A DNA stretch of 64,000 nucleotides from Chelydra serpentina (taxonomy: Eukaryota; Chordata; Testudines; Chelydridae): the NCBI GenBank assembly GCA_037349315.1, contig JBAIAC010000033.1:25500001-25564000 (forward strand), read 5' to 3'. How positions within the stretch are numbered: the stretch's first letter is position 1; every line of letters starts with the position of its first letter. A program made the translations under genes and the position numbers. This document shows, one piece after another, positions 11,481-21,749 of the stretch. The notes under the pieces are model-generated. The model searched no databases, was not told the origin of the DNA, and saw nothing but the letters and a program-made list of their open reading frames with translations.

Positions 11481-11559
11481 AATTGTTTTGCTAGTGATCG
11501 AAGTAAAATTTATTAATTTATTTTATTAATCAAATATGAACATGCAACAGTTAACTGTA

Positions 11560-11592
<33 letters not shown>

Positions 11593-12782
11593 CTGTGAAG
11601 AATTATAGTATTTGTCTGTCTTACTGGTGTGATTCTGGACAGAAATATATATAGGTACATAGATGTATACCGTATATATTAGTCCATGGCCTGGAAGTGC
11701 ATTTCCTGCCTTCTGTGCTGTATCTGGTATGTCTAGGTAGCATACACCTGCTGGCTACTTCATTTATGTCCAGTTGATCTGGAGAACCAACAGAGAAAAC
11801 ATTAATGAATTTACTAGAAGGACTTCTCATCTGCTTTGACCATTATTTCTTATGGGGTTTTGGGAATGCAAATTATTTTCTCTCTTGTTCATTCTAAACT
11901 CCTTCTTCATTAAAAGTGGCACTCAAATAGCCTATATATAGATATATAAACATAAAAATAGTATCTCCCTGTTCACTCTGACTTCATTTCTGGAACATCA
12001 AGGAAATTCTCTTTCACTTCACTGCTGTTCTACAGCTGGATTTTAGATTTCCATTCCTTTATTACAATGTCATTTAGCTCTTAATAACAAAACATATGGT
12101 CCTTACCTATCATGTTCTTTTCTACCAACATTTTCTTTGCTACTGACATACTCAGTAATGTGATTCTGATATAGGAGTATTTCCCCATTTGGAGAGTTTG
12201 GATAATGCTTCCTGGCTGTGCTCTATTATCTAGTAGTATATTGGAGTTAATGGAACATCAGCACATGCCTAATAAGTAGGCTTGGTAGAATACAATTTTT
12301 ATTTTTATTTTTATAATTTTGATGGATAATATTGATTTTTATTTTTAAATTTCCACTCTGATTTTTATCCATTTTAAATGTTTGACCATTGCACAAAATC
12401 ATGGGTGGTGGTTTTCAGACAATAATTGATGACAATGGACATTGAGATTCAAAGTTAAATCTTTATAACTGTTAAAACACAAATTGTCAACATCATATAT
12501 CTAAATATACAACATAAATAGCATTAAAATAAACTCTAAGTTTTCAAGCACTATTTTTCTTTCTTTGCTTATCTGTCCATTTTGATTTTTATCAATGGAC
12601 ATTTTTTTCTCGGTTTATATGTGTATGGTGAATTCGACGTTTATTGACATTTACTGATACAAATCTAATCCTTCTGAGCCTTCTAATGAGCTTTAATAAG
12701 CTTGGTAGCAAGATGGATGTGTTCTGTGCTGGAGTATCAGGTGCAGAATTTGAAAGGATAATTTAGGCACCCCTCTATATTT
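11481..12782. other. AT-rich DNA with (TG)n tract; no gene
   Basis: A TG microsatellite occupies about 11560-11586. The part 12282-12640 is strongly AT-rich, with weak inverted similarity between its ends (TTTGATGGATAA-like against TTATCAATGGA). It may be an old element but is not classifiable. Confidence 0.45.
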
Positions 12783-12862
12783 CATATATATATATGTGTG
12801 TATATATATATATATGTATATATGTATGTATATGTATATATGTATATATAGATATATAGATA
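12783..12862. repeat. compound (TA)n/(TG)n/(TATG)n microsatellite
   Basis: About 80 bp of almost pure TATATG/TATATA with imperfect phase changes. The short tyrosine/isoleucine-only frames on both strands here are artefacts of this tract. Confidence 0.95.
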
Positions 12863-13729
12863 TAGCTGCAGGGTGCCATTCCAGTACAATTTGTGTAGCA
12901 AGGCTTTTCATTAATCTTCCAAATCAGGAATGGGGTTTGGGCTTTTTTTTTGTTAAGCAGCAGGTTTTGGTACGCCTTGTAGACTGGTGTTTTTGTTGAA
13001 GGAAGACACCTTGGGGCCTATACATTTCTGAATAATAATAAAAATAATTGGTAAGGCCCAAAACTATAACATTTGTTACCTGCTACAGAGTGGCCCTCAA
13101 AAGGGGTGACGTTCTTTCCTCATCAGACATTTAGTTCAAAACTCAACCTGGACTGTTCAGCTGATCTGTGTGCAAGCTAAACACATCAGCACCCATTGAA
13201 ATCAGCCTTTGGAACTCAATTTGGATCCATGTAAGAAAATGATTACCACTGGCACTGATCCCTAAAGCCAAACTAACCTGGATTTTCAAGAACATGGTCT
13301 GAAATTAGAAGCCTAGGGATAGATCTTGGTCCCATTGAAGTCAATAACAAAACTCCCGTTGGCTTTCATGGGACCAGGATTTTATCCTTAAAAGATTTTC
13401 CAAACCCTCCAGGGACATGCACTGGAAACAATTCAGGATCACAAATCAGTCACAGACTTTGTAAACTCACTGACAAATCCATCTAAACTTTAGAACAAAA
13501 CATTTGGAATTGGCTCCTCTTCCACGTAATGCTTCTGAATCTTGAGTTCAAGATTCTAGGATTTTCTGGCAAGAGTGGATGACGTTGAAGGATCTGTGGG
13601 TAAGGTTTTATGAATTCACACAAAAGGCTGGATGGCTCGGAGGACAGATATGGGAGGGGTAAGATTTGAGAGACACGTGCAGGAGGTCTCATGCTGCCGC
13701 TACTAGACATCCTTGGAATTTCTAAATAT
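12863..13729. other. no gene; contains an old palindromic element
   Basis: The only structure seen is a palindromic segment at 13328-13375, listed separately. Confidence 0.5.
13328..13375. repeat. short palindromic MITE-like element
   Basis: The left arm GGTCCCATTGAAGTCAA is repeated in inverted form at the right end with three mismatches. The core AAGTCAAT..AAAACTCCC resembles the element at 19705-19776, which implies one dispersed palindromic family. Confidence 0.6.
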
Positions 13730-16015
13730 TGTAAATGACACTTTTCTAACTCAAAAAGTGTCACATCCAACACGGGGTATTGGATATATTAGACCTCAGA
13801 TAAAGAGGAACTTAGAACTAAAAAGTAATGGTAATTTAGGTATGAGTGATTATGACTTGATTATATTTTTAATGTGCAATCAGAATAAAGTCCAGACTCT
13901 GTGTGTGTGTGTGTGTGTGTGTACACACATACACATATACTTGGTGCTTTATAAGGGCCAACTTCATAAAGAGGAAAACAATTATCAGCTGAATCATCTT
14001 GGAGGAATAATTTAATCAGAAAAAATGTGAATGATAACTGGGAATTGTTTAAGAATACTTTAGTAGACCCAAAAAAGCCACAATCCTACAATTGAGGAAG
14101 AAGGCTGTATTGGTTAAAAACTGACCTGGTTTAGAGGGGAAGCTATATATTTTTTTATAACAAGGGGTGGGAAAAATAATATAGCAAATGGAAGAAAGGA
14201 AAAGTTGATATTAATGAATATAAATCAGAAACTAGGAATTGTAGAAAATTGATAAGGGAAGGAAAACAAGGGAATATCTATGACAAGCAGAGTTAAGGAC
14301 AATAAGAAGGATTTTTAAAATTATAATAGGAACAAAAAGAATCCTAACAATGGTCCATTACTAGATGAAATTGGTAGATTTATCAATGATAATGCAGAAA
14401 AGGCAAAGGTATTCAATTAATATTTCTGTTATGTATTTGGAGGGGGAAATAGATGATGTAATGATAACATTCTTCCATTGCTCTAATATCTTTGGAGGAT
14501 GTTAAACAGCAGCTACTGAAGTTAAACATTTTGAAATCAGCAGGTCTAGATAACTTACACCCAAAAGTTTTAAAAGAGCTAGCTCTGGTGCTTGCTGGAC
14601 CGTAAATGTTGATTTTCAATAAATCTTGGAACACTGGGGAAGTTCCAGAACACTGGAAGAAAGCTAATGATGTGCCAACATTTAAAAAGGGTAAACAGGG
14701 TCATCTATATAATTATAGGCCTATCAGTCATCAATCCTGGGCAAGATAATGAAGCAATCGATACAGGACTTAATACAGGATTAATAAAGAATTAAAAGAG
14801 GGCAATATTATTAATACCAATTAACACGGGTTTATGGAAAATACATTCTGTCAAACTAACTTGATATCTTTTTTGATGAGATTGTAAATTTGGTTGATAA
14901 AAGATAATAGTGTTGATTTAATATACCTAGACTTCTGTAAGGCGTTTGACTGGGTACCTTATGATATTTTGATTTAAAAACCAGAATGATATAAAATTAA
15001 CGTGACACACATTAAATCAATTAAGAGCTGGCTAACTGATAGATCTCAAAGAGTAAATATAAACTGAGAATCATCATTGAATGGGTGGATTTCTAGTGGA
15101 GTCCTTCAGGAGTTAGTTCGTAGCCCTATGCTGTTTAACTTCTTTATTAATTACCTGGAAAAAACATAAAATTGTCATTGATAAAGTTTTCAGATGACCC
15201 AAAAATTGAGTAAATGTTAAACAATATGGCGGACAGGACCCTGATACAGAGTGATTTGGGTTGCTTGGTAAAGAGGGTGCAAGTAAACTATGTGTTTTAA
15301 TATGGTTAAATGTAAGCGTATGCATCTAGGAACAAAGAATGCAAGCCATAATTACATGATGGGGGACTCTATTGTGGGGAGCCAGTGACCTTGAAAAAGA
15401 CTTGGGGGTTATGGTGGATAACAGCTGAACATGAGCTAAAAGTGAGATGCTGAAATCTTGAGCAGGAGCAGAGAGGTTATTTTATCTTTGTATTTGGCAC
15501 TGGAGTGACCACTATTGAAATACTGTGTCCAGTTCTGGTGTCGGCAATTAAAGAAGGATGTTGATATTTTGGGGAGGTTTCAGAGAGAAGCTGTGAGAGT
15601 AATTAAAGGTTTAGATAACATGCCTTACTGTGATAGACTCAAGGAGCTCAATATATTTACTGTAACAAGAAGGTTAAGGGGGGACCTGATTGCAGTCTAT
15701 AAGTACCTACGTGGGGAACAAATAACGATGGGCTGTTCAGTCTAGCAGAGACATATAACATGATCTAGTGGCTCGAAGTTAAAGCTAAGACTGGAAATAA
15801 GGTGTACATTTTTAATGGCCAAAGTAATTACCATTGGAGCAGTTTACGGAGGGTCGTGTTGGATTCTCCATTGCTGACACTTTTTGACTCAAGATTGGAT
15901 GTTTCTCTAAAAACTCTGCTCTAGGAAGTATTTTGGGGGAGTTCTCTGACCGGTGCTATACAGGAAGACAGACTAGATGACCACAATAGTCCCTTCTGGC
16001 CTTGGAATCTATGAA
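13730..16015 (+). pseudogene. decayed CR1-like LINE (ORF2 remnants and 3' end)
   Basis: The order of CR1 ORF2 landmarks survives in broken frames. First comes a remnant of the endonuclease S-D-[HY] motif near 13,845. Then the segment before the catalytic core follows (14,520-14,720, with peptides like S-A-G-L-D-N-L-H-P-K-V-L-K-E-L). Motif A is near 14,925 (L-D-F-C-K-A-F-D) and the F-S-D-D equivalent of motif C near 15,190. The clearest part is 15,515-15,745, where 76 codons read Y-C-V-Q-F-W..L-K-K-D-V-D..L-R-G-D-L-I-A-V-Y-K-Y-L. The 3' end reads GACTAGATGACCACAATAGT and differs from the young CR1 end, so this belongs to a different, older CR1/L3-like lineage. A GT microsatellite (13903-13921) lies inside it. 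Confidence 0.8.
13903..13921. repeat. (GT)n microsatellite
   Basis: About nine GT units within the decayed LINE. Confidence 0.9.
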
Positions 16016-16148
16016 AGAGGCAGTATAGTAGTAAAGTTGCTTGAGAGGCATCTTGAGGCTGCATGCTTCCCCTTAATGAAGCCCCTAGGGAAGGGGGAAG
16101 GCTGTGAAGAATTAGTTCCAATCTACATGTCTGAATACTGTGTGTGGG

Positions 16149-16171
16149 TCGGGGGGGGGGGGGCGGGGGGG
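16149..16171. repeat. poly-G tract
   Basis: About 22 of 23 bases are G, with a single C. Such tracts are error-prone in assembly and can form G-quadruplexes. Confidence 0.85.
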
Positions 16172-17971
16172 GCGAGAGATCCCAGGGGAATAAAAGCAGA
16201 AAGATGTTTTATGAAGTTATTAGCAGCTGGTGGTAAGTGCCTATTTATCTGCACCGAGCTGCAGAGCCTGGGAGCGGCTGGAGTGAGATTTGCTGTCATA
16301 TTGGTTCTTTAAGGATAAATAACCTTGGCTGGAATTTGCACTAATGATTTCCTAAGAGTGGTGCTGCTGGAGTTTCCAGACAAAAATTGTTTTTGTTTTT
16401 CAAGGGTATAGATGGGGATGGGTAGGAGGCGGGAGAAGGGTTTGTTTCTCATTTTGTTCTCATTGGGAGGCTGGCAAAAGATCCTTGTGTTTTATTTCCT
16501 TTTGTTTTTTTCAAACCCCTTCCCAAGATTACCTTCCTTCCAGTAAGGAGTATGACCACTGGACATGGTCCTGCTGAAGTGTGATGAAGGCTGTTCCTTC
16601 AGTCAGCCGGGGAAGGTTCTCTCAAACCCTCTGGGGGATGCCTCTGCTGGCTTTGCTGTTTCAATTGTCCAGGTTGGTGGAAGTGGACACATTGCTGGGA
16701 CGGATGCTACCTACTCAGAGGAGTTTGGAATGGGGTCCAACAGAAGGCTTCCCATTTGCATTATTGGGGGAATTATATGGCTGAACATGGAACTATTTTG
16801 CTCAGGCTGGCAGTGAAATCAAAGCAGACTCAGCCATCTAGCCAGGGTTTGAAGATTGTCCTGTGCACGCATCAATGGGATGCAGTTGTCAGCAAAGTAT
16901 ATTTCCATCTCCCGATGGAACCAGATGGCAATCTCCAGTTGCTAACCTTCCTAAAGGAACTCTCACTGATCTGTTTAGCCATTTATTCCCTGTTCAGCAG
17001 GATATTCCTGAGCACCTTACAGAAATACCAGGGTCGGCAGTAGTTTAATCAGTGTTGGAGGTCTGTTTTTGGCTCTTTCCTCTTCCCTTGATTGTGAGGG
17101 TAAATGGGTTAAAATGAAATGTTGTATTACCACTATCTGTTGTTGTTCTAGTGAGAAAGGCGAGTCTTGTGTTTAGTCCTAAAAGCAATGCCATGTTAAC
17201 CTTTGTGTAAAGAAGTCCCAAAGCTCCGGCTCCCACAAGTTTCACCCTTGTAGTAGATAGTTCAGTGCCTGAGGAGTCCAGTTGTCATGGGCTGTCCCGG
17301 TCCCTAAGGTAGTCTGGGATCATTGCATTGCGGGCTTGGGAGAGCAGGACCCGAACCTGGAATTTTGACTTGTTTAAGAGGAAGCCAAATGTCTGGAGCA
17401 GGTGAGCTGCTGTATGTATTTTGAATCAGATGGATCTCGTCAGGTCTGGCATTATGTCCAGATATAGGACAACTGCCTGGAGGTCACAGACACCGTGGTT
17501 CTGATAGTGCAAACCAGTCAAGTAATCAAATACGTTACCAAAAAAAAAAAGAAGTCATCAAATATGTTAGGGCACAGTCTCTAGTCACAGACACAACTGG
17601 CTGTGTACTGGCTGCTAGAAGGTGAAGACTTGTGTTCTCCATGTGTTCTGGATGTTTGTTCCCTTTTCTGCAGCATCGAAGAATGCATAGAACGTCTGTG
17701 GTCTGAGGAGGCATCTTTGCTTACTCCACTGTACCGCTGGAAGTGTGCAGCTGTCTTTGATTCTTCTAGCCATCATGCTGTCATAAAACTCATGGATGAT
17801 ATTTGTTAACTTCTGAGTATCCTGAGGATCTTTCTGAAGATTTTTGGTGGTGGTGACTGGTCCCTGGGCTGTGATGGGAGGCATTATGTGTGCTCCCTCG
17901 CTGTACTCTCCATTGGAGAAAATGCTGAAGTAGTCTAGCTGAAAAGTAATCATGATGATTCCCTGTGTTTT
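16172..17971. other. no gene recognised
   Basis: Frames of up to 122 codons occur on both strands, all without recognisable domains. There is a short poly-A tract near 17541. No clear repeat was seen. Confidence 0.5.
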
Positions 17972-18185
17972 AGAGGAGGCCACTGTTACCTAGTGGCTAG
18001 AGCACTGGACTGGGACTCAGGAGACTTGGGTTCCAGTCTCAGCCACTAGACCTTAGGCAAATCACTTCTCCTCCCTGTGCTGCCATTTCCCCCATCTGTA
18101 AAATGGGGATGATACTGACCATTGTGAAGTGCGTAGAGATCTGTGGATGAAAAACAGTATCTGAGAGGTATTATGATTATTATCA
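17972..18185 (+). mobile_element. MIR SINE
   Basis: This matches the ancient amniote MIR/CORE-SINE layout. A tRNA-like start (TAGTGGCTAGAGCACTGGACTGGGA) is followed by TTGGGTTCCAGTCTCAGCC, then the central core TTAGGCAAATCACTTCTC, then CCCCATCTGTAAAATGGGGA. The tail ends in ATTATGATTATTATC. Confidence 0.92.
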
Positions 18186-18488
18186 AGACACCTACAGAGG
18201 GGAGTCTCCGAGCAGGATATGGGATCACAGCCTATAACTACCTTCCAGGCAACAACAGGAAGGAAGGAAGGTAGGTGGTTGGCACAGTTTCAGAAGGCAG
18301 TTGGACCGTGCGGTGGCGTGATGTCCAGCGAAGGGAGGATTCTGAAGGCCATGAGGAGACGGTTCTGAAGGCTAGGCACAGTTGGGCTTCCCAAGTGGGT
18401 GATGGAGACACCATCCCTGTGGTGAGGGAGGCACTGTTTCGAGAAGACCAGTGCTCAGCACCCAGCCTCTCACACTGTGACACTGGTG

Positions 18489-18550
18489 GCCAGATTTTCA
18501 CGAGAACGCAGCACCTGATGTACCTCCAACATGCTTTCTGAAAATCTGGC
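18489..18550. repeat. 62-bp element with perfect 12-bp inverted termini
   Basis: GCCAGATTTTCA at 18489-18500 is the exact reverse complement of TGAAAATCTGGC at 18539-18550. It is likely a very short MITE remnant. Confidence 0.6.
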
Positions 18551-19704
18551 TGATAATGAGCCCTTTGTGGAGAGAAACCCTGTAGGATGTAATGGAGATT
18601 TGTCAGGGTGACCCAGGGGATATTTTCCAGCTTGTTTGTCTGGCTTTATGAAAACTATTCGGGCGGAATGAACATTTTAGTGAAATTCTTCGTGTTACAG
18701 CTCTTGTATTCCGAGGGGCATCATCATCTTGAATGGATGACACTAGATTCACTCCATCACTCTTAGCTTGATCATGGCACTGCCCAAACCTTCATAAAGT
18801 GCACAGTACTTACAGCCCTTTTTGCTTCCGCTCTAGCAGTATCCAGCCGCTCTGCTGATGCCCCCTGCTTCGCCTCCCATTTGCATTATGCAGTCAGCTA
18901 GGCTTTCCCTTTAATAACCTTGTTGCTCGCCTTGAGAATTAGTTAATACTCTTTAGCATAAACATTGAACTGCATCCCCAATGCCTGGGAAGCCTGCATG
19001 GATATATTGTTCCCAGCATGCCGGCTGTCGGAACTGCGTGGTATGTATATATTTTAGCCTTGACAAGTGGAGTATGTAAAGATTTTCCACTTACCGCCCT
19101 GCGTGGTCTGGTTGGTTCCAGAGTGTGTGTTAGTTACGGCAGCTTTCACTGCACCCTGCGTCGATCATCGTGTTGGCGGATGTGAGTATTTCATGCGGGA
19201 AAAACTCTTTTCCTGGAGAATGAATGAATTAAGAAGCGCGGTTATTGCCACTTGAGCAAAGCAGTCCCAGGCCGGGCAACAAGATGCATGGGTTGTGTTA
19301 AAATTAAGAGAACAAACATCAGTACGGAAGGGGAATGGAGACCAGGGAACTGGATTCTGTTACTTCTGAGCTAAGATGACCTTCGAGGCTGTCTGTTGCT
19401 CTGTGGGGATTTTGGAACTAATACACCTGATAGCATCACACGAGAAGGTATGAGTTCCTCTGTGCATACGTATACCCATGTGTGTGCATACGTGCGTTCC
19501 TTCTTGCAATTAATCCGGTGTGCATGTCGATACATTTATAATCACGTTGAACCCAATAATCAGTTATAGCCTGTCAAATGGCACTGAAAGGTCTTCCTGC
19601 CCCAGCTAACACCCTCTGCCAGCATAACATACTTCCTCCGTTCAACCCCCGCTTTGAAAACCGCTGCGAAAACAAATGTGTCCAAAATGTCAAGACTCTG
19701 AGGG

Positions 19705-19776
19705 TGAAATCCTGGCCCCAGTGAAGTCAATGGAAGTTTTGCTGTTGATCTCGGTGGAACTAGGATTTCATTCTCA
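19705..19776. repeat. palindromic MITE-like element
   Basis: The ends GTGAAATCCTGGCCCCA and GGAACTAGGATTTCAT are imperfect inverted complements around a core containing AAGTCAATGGAAGTTTT. It is related to the element at 13328-13375. Confidence 0.6.
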
Positions 19777-20692
19777 CGCTCTCCTGGAGCACGGAGGGAA
19801 TCAAATTCCAGACTGGAGACCCCGCACTGACCGCACCCTGCTCGCTGAGGCATTAATCAAGAGGGTATAAGCAGCAGTGCCTGTTTTGATCTCAGCTGTC
19901 GGGGTACCACACAGAGAGAGTATCTATCACTGAGGTATCCAGGCCTCTGACTATGAAGAGAGAGCTTCATAGATCAGAACTAGCATTCTGAATATTTAGC
20001 TGTACTGAAGATGCTGCGGTGAGGGGCGGACTATCAATTATTGAATTTTATATAATAAATACATATATACCGTGGAACCCAGTTATAATGAGCGTGGGCC
20101 TAGCGGAAGTCTGTTTACAGGGCACTTAGATGACGTTCTATGGGGCAATTAGTGTGTCCAATACAAAAGCAACCACATGGAGCTCCTCCTCCGAGGTAGG
20201 GAATCCAGAAAGCCAGATGGGAGTTGGTTGGTCCCTCAGGGCCCTGTGCAATAGCATTAGTTTTTCTTATAGGTCCACCTTCCAGTGCACTATATCAGGA
20301 TGTGAATGTGTACATATCAAAACAGAGAGACGTGTTCCTGGTTTGAGGAGGGATGGTGGAGGAGATTTGTTACTATTTGGAAATGGAATTTACACATGAA
20401 GTAAAGGCATAGATAGTGATGTCCTCCCCGGTAAGATGCTAACAGCTGGTTGGACCACTCTACTCAGTCCACTGATCTAATGCTTTCTCATGTGCAGGTA
20501 CCAGCAGGGAGGAAACAGGGCAGTGAGGACCTTTCCCGCTTACCTTGCTCAGGAATCTCTCTCTCCCCCTGATCATGGCATCTGGCTCTCAGAGCCTCCT
20601 ACACAATCTACAGTGTTGATCTGAGGGGAGCTGATTAGCAGCGTAGACAGCCAAAATCCTGTAGGAGGTAGAACTCCATTCGCTTTCAAAAA

Positions 20693-20826
20693 TATCAGAG
20701 GGGTAGCCGTGTTAGTCTGGATCTGTAGAAGCGACAAAGGGTCCTGTGGCACCTTATAGACTAACAGAGGTATTGAAGCATAAGCTTTCGTGGGTGAATA
20801 CCCACTTCTTCGGATGCAAGCAGTGG
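20693..20826 (+). repeat. interspersed repeat flanking the CR1 5' end
   Basis: The segment starts near GAGGGGTAGCCGTGTTAG and includes CCTGTGGCACCTTATAGACT and GTGGGTGAATACCCACTTC. I recognise the wording as a common dispersed repeat of turtle genomes but cannot name its class. It stops where the CR1 begins. The junction is a perfect palindrome (20817-20845). Confidence 0.65.
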
Positions 20827-21749
20827 AAAAATTTTCCACTGCTTGTTTCAAAAATAGTTTTTCTTCCAACCAAAGCAGCCTGCCTTTGCCAACATGTGAT
20901 ATTAATGAGGAGTTCCTGGATAGACGTCAGGATAGGCTTCAGCGGGCACAGTGTTGTGAGGATTCAGAGCAGGCTGCGCAGCGGGGACAGAAGGCCAGCG
21001 AGGATAATTGGCGGCATGTGAGCTCCAGAAGAGGAAAGAGTATGAGACAAGTCCATGTACAAGAAACGCATATTCAGATGAGCAACTGTTTTCATGTTCT
21101 CTCCACAGGTACTAGTGCAGAGAGTGGAATGAATGATACATCTGAGGGAACAGAGCAGAAGGAGACTCCACTGATTGGAAGGCATGAGATGCACAGTCCT
21201 AGGGATGGGGGTTCCACGACCACCACTCCCAAGAGGAGGAGGAGGGTGGTGGTGGTCGGGGACTCTCTCCTCAGGGGGACTGAGTCATCTATCTGCCGCC
21301 CTGACCGGGAAAACCGAGAGGTGTGCTGCTTGCCAGGGGCTAGGATTTGTGATGTGACGGAGAGACTGCCGAGACTCATCAAGCCCTCAGATCGCTACCC
21401 CTTCCTGCTTCTCCACGTGGGCACCAATGATACTGCCAAGAATGACCTTGAGCATATTACTGCAGACTACGTGGCTCTGGGAAGAAGGATAAAGGTGTTT
21501 GAGGCGCAAGTGGTGTTCTCGTCCATTCTCCCTGTGGCAGGAAAAGGCCGGGGTAGAGACCGTCGAATCGTGGAAGTCAACGAATGGCTACGCAGATGGT
21601 GTCGGAGAGAAGGGTTTGGATTCTTTGACCATGGGATGGTGTTCCAAGAAGAAGGAGTGCTAGGCAGAGATGGGCTCCACCTGACGAAGAGAGGGAAGAG
21701 CATCTTTGGAAGCAGGCTGGCCAACCTAGTGAGGAGGGCTTTAAACTAG
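20814..21749 (+). CDS. CR1 ORF1: esterase-domain protein, 5'-truncated
   Basis: This is the accessory protein of a CR1 retrotransposon. The frame is open from 20790, which has only GTG in that position; the first ATG is at 20814, inside the flanking repeat, so the true element start is lost. Numbering from 20790, residues 146-152 are a basic patch and the rest is an SGNH-hydrolase fold. The nucleophile block is G-D-S-L-L (serine 159), the oxyanion block is H-V-G-T-N-D (asparagine 213) and the Asp-His block is D-G-L-H-L (294-298). An esterase domain in CR1 ORF1 is established for the family; its role in retrotransposition is not settled. The zinc-finger region reported for turtle CR1 is missing. 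The last codons are GCT TTA AAC TAG, an ideal -1 slippery site followed at once by the stop. Confidence 0.85.
   Translation: MQAVEKFSTACFKNSFSSNQSSLPLPTCDINEEFLDRRQDRLQRAQCCEDSEQAAQRGQKASEDNWRHVSSRRGKSMRQVHVQETHIQMSNCFHVLSTGTSAESGMNDTSEGTEQKETPLIGRHEMHSPRDGGSTTTTPKRRRRVVVVGDSLLRGTESSICRPDRENREVCCLPGARICDVTERLPRLIKPSDRYPFLLLHVGTNDTAKNDLEHITADYVALGRRIKVFEAQVVFSSILPVAGKGRGRDRRIVEVNEWLRRWCRREGFGFFDHGMVFQEEGVLGRDGLHLTKRGKSIFGSRLANLVRRALN
20817..20845. repeat. 29-bp perfect palindrome at the CR1 5' junction
   Basis: Fourteen-base arms (CAAGCAGTGGAAAA and its exact complement) surround one central base. It spans the boundary between the flanking repeat and the CR1 5' end. Confidence 0.85.
21740..21746 (+). 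promoter_or_regulatory. candidate -1 ribosomal frameshift site TTTAAAC
   Basis: In the ORF1 frame the heptamer is read T TTA AAC, the X XXY YYZ arrangement of efficient -1 slippery sites, and the next codon is the TAG stop. Sliding back one base gives TTT AAA CTA GGT and enters the frame that stays open through ORF2. Nine bases downstream, CGGGG (21756-21760) can pair with CCCCG (21775-21779) as a GC stem. A few loop bases (ACC, 21768-21770) could pair with GGT at 21781-21783 to form a small pseudoknot. The geometry is seen; function is inferred. Confidence 0.6.

Larger units (their letters stand above)
18186..20692. other. no gene; contains small palindromic elements
   Basis: Unique sequence apart from the palindromic elements at 18489-18550 and 19705-19776. 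No domain-bearing frame was recognised. Confidence 0.5.

Noticed and set aside
12282..12640. possible AT-rich MITE
   Set aside because: Weak inverted similarity only, in low-complexity DNA, with no target duplication identified.
12693..12999. tyrosine/isoleucine-rich small proteins on both strands
   Set aside because: They are translations of a TA/TG microsatellite.
20060..20180. possible Tigger/mariner-like fragment
   Set aside because: The wording (ACCGTGGAACCCAGTTATAA) is suggestive, but no second terminus or transposase remnant could be found.
20790..20813. start of CR1 ORF1 at 20790
   Set aside because: That codon is GTG and lies inside an unrelated flanking repeat; the open frame is accidental there.
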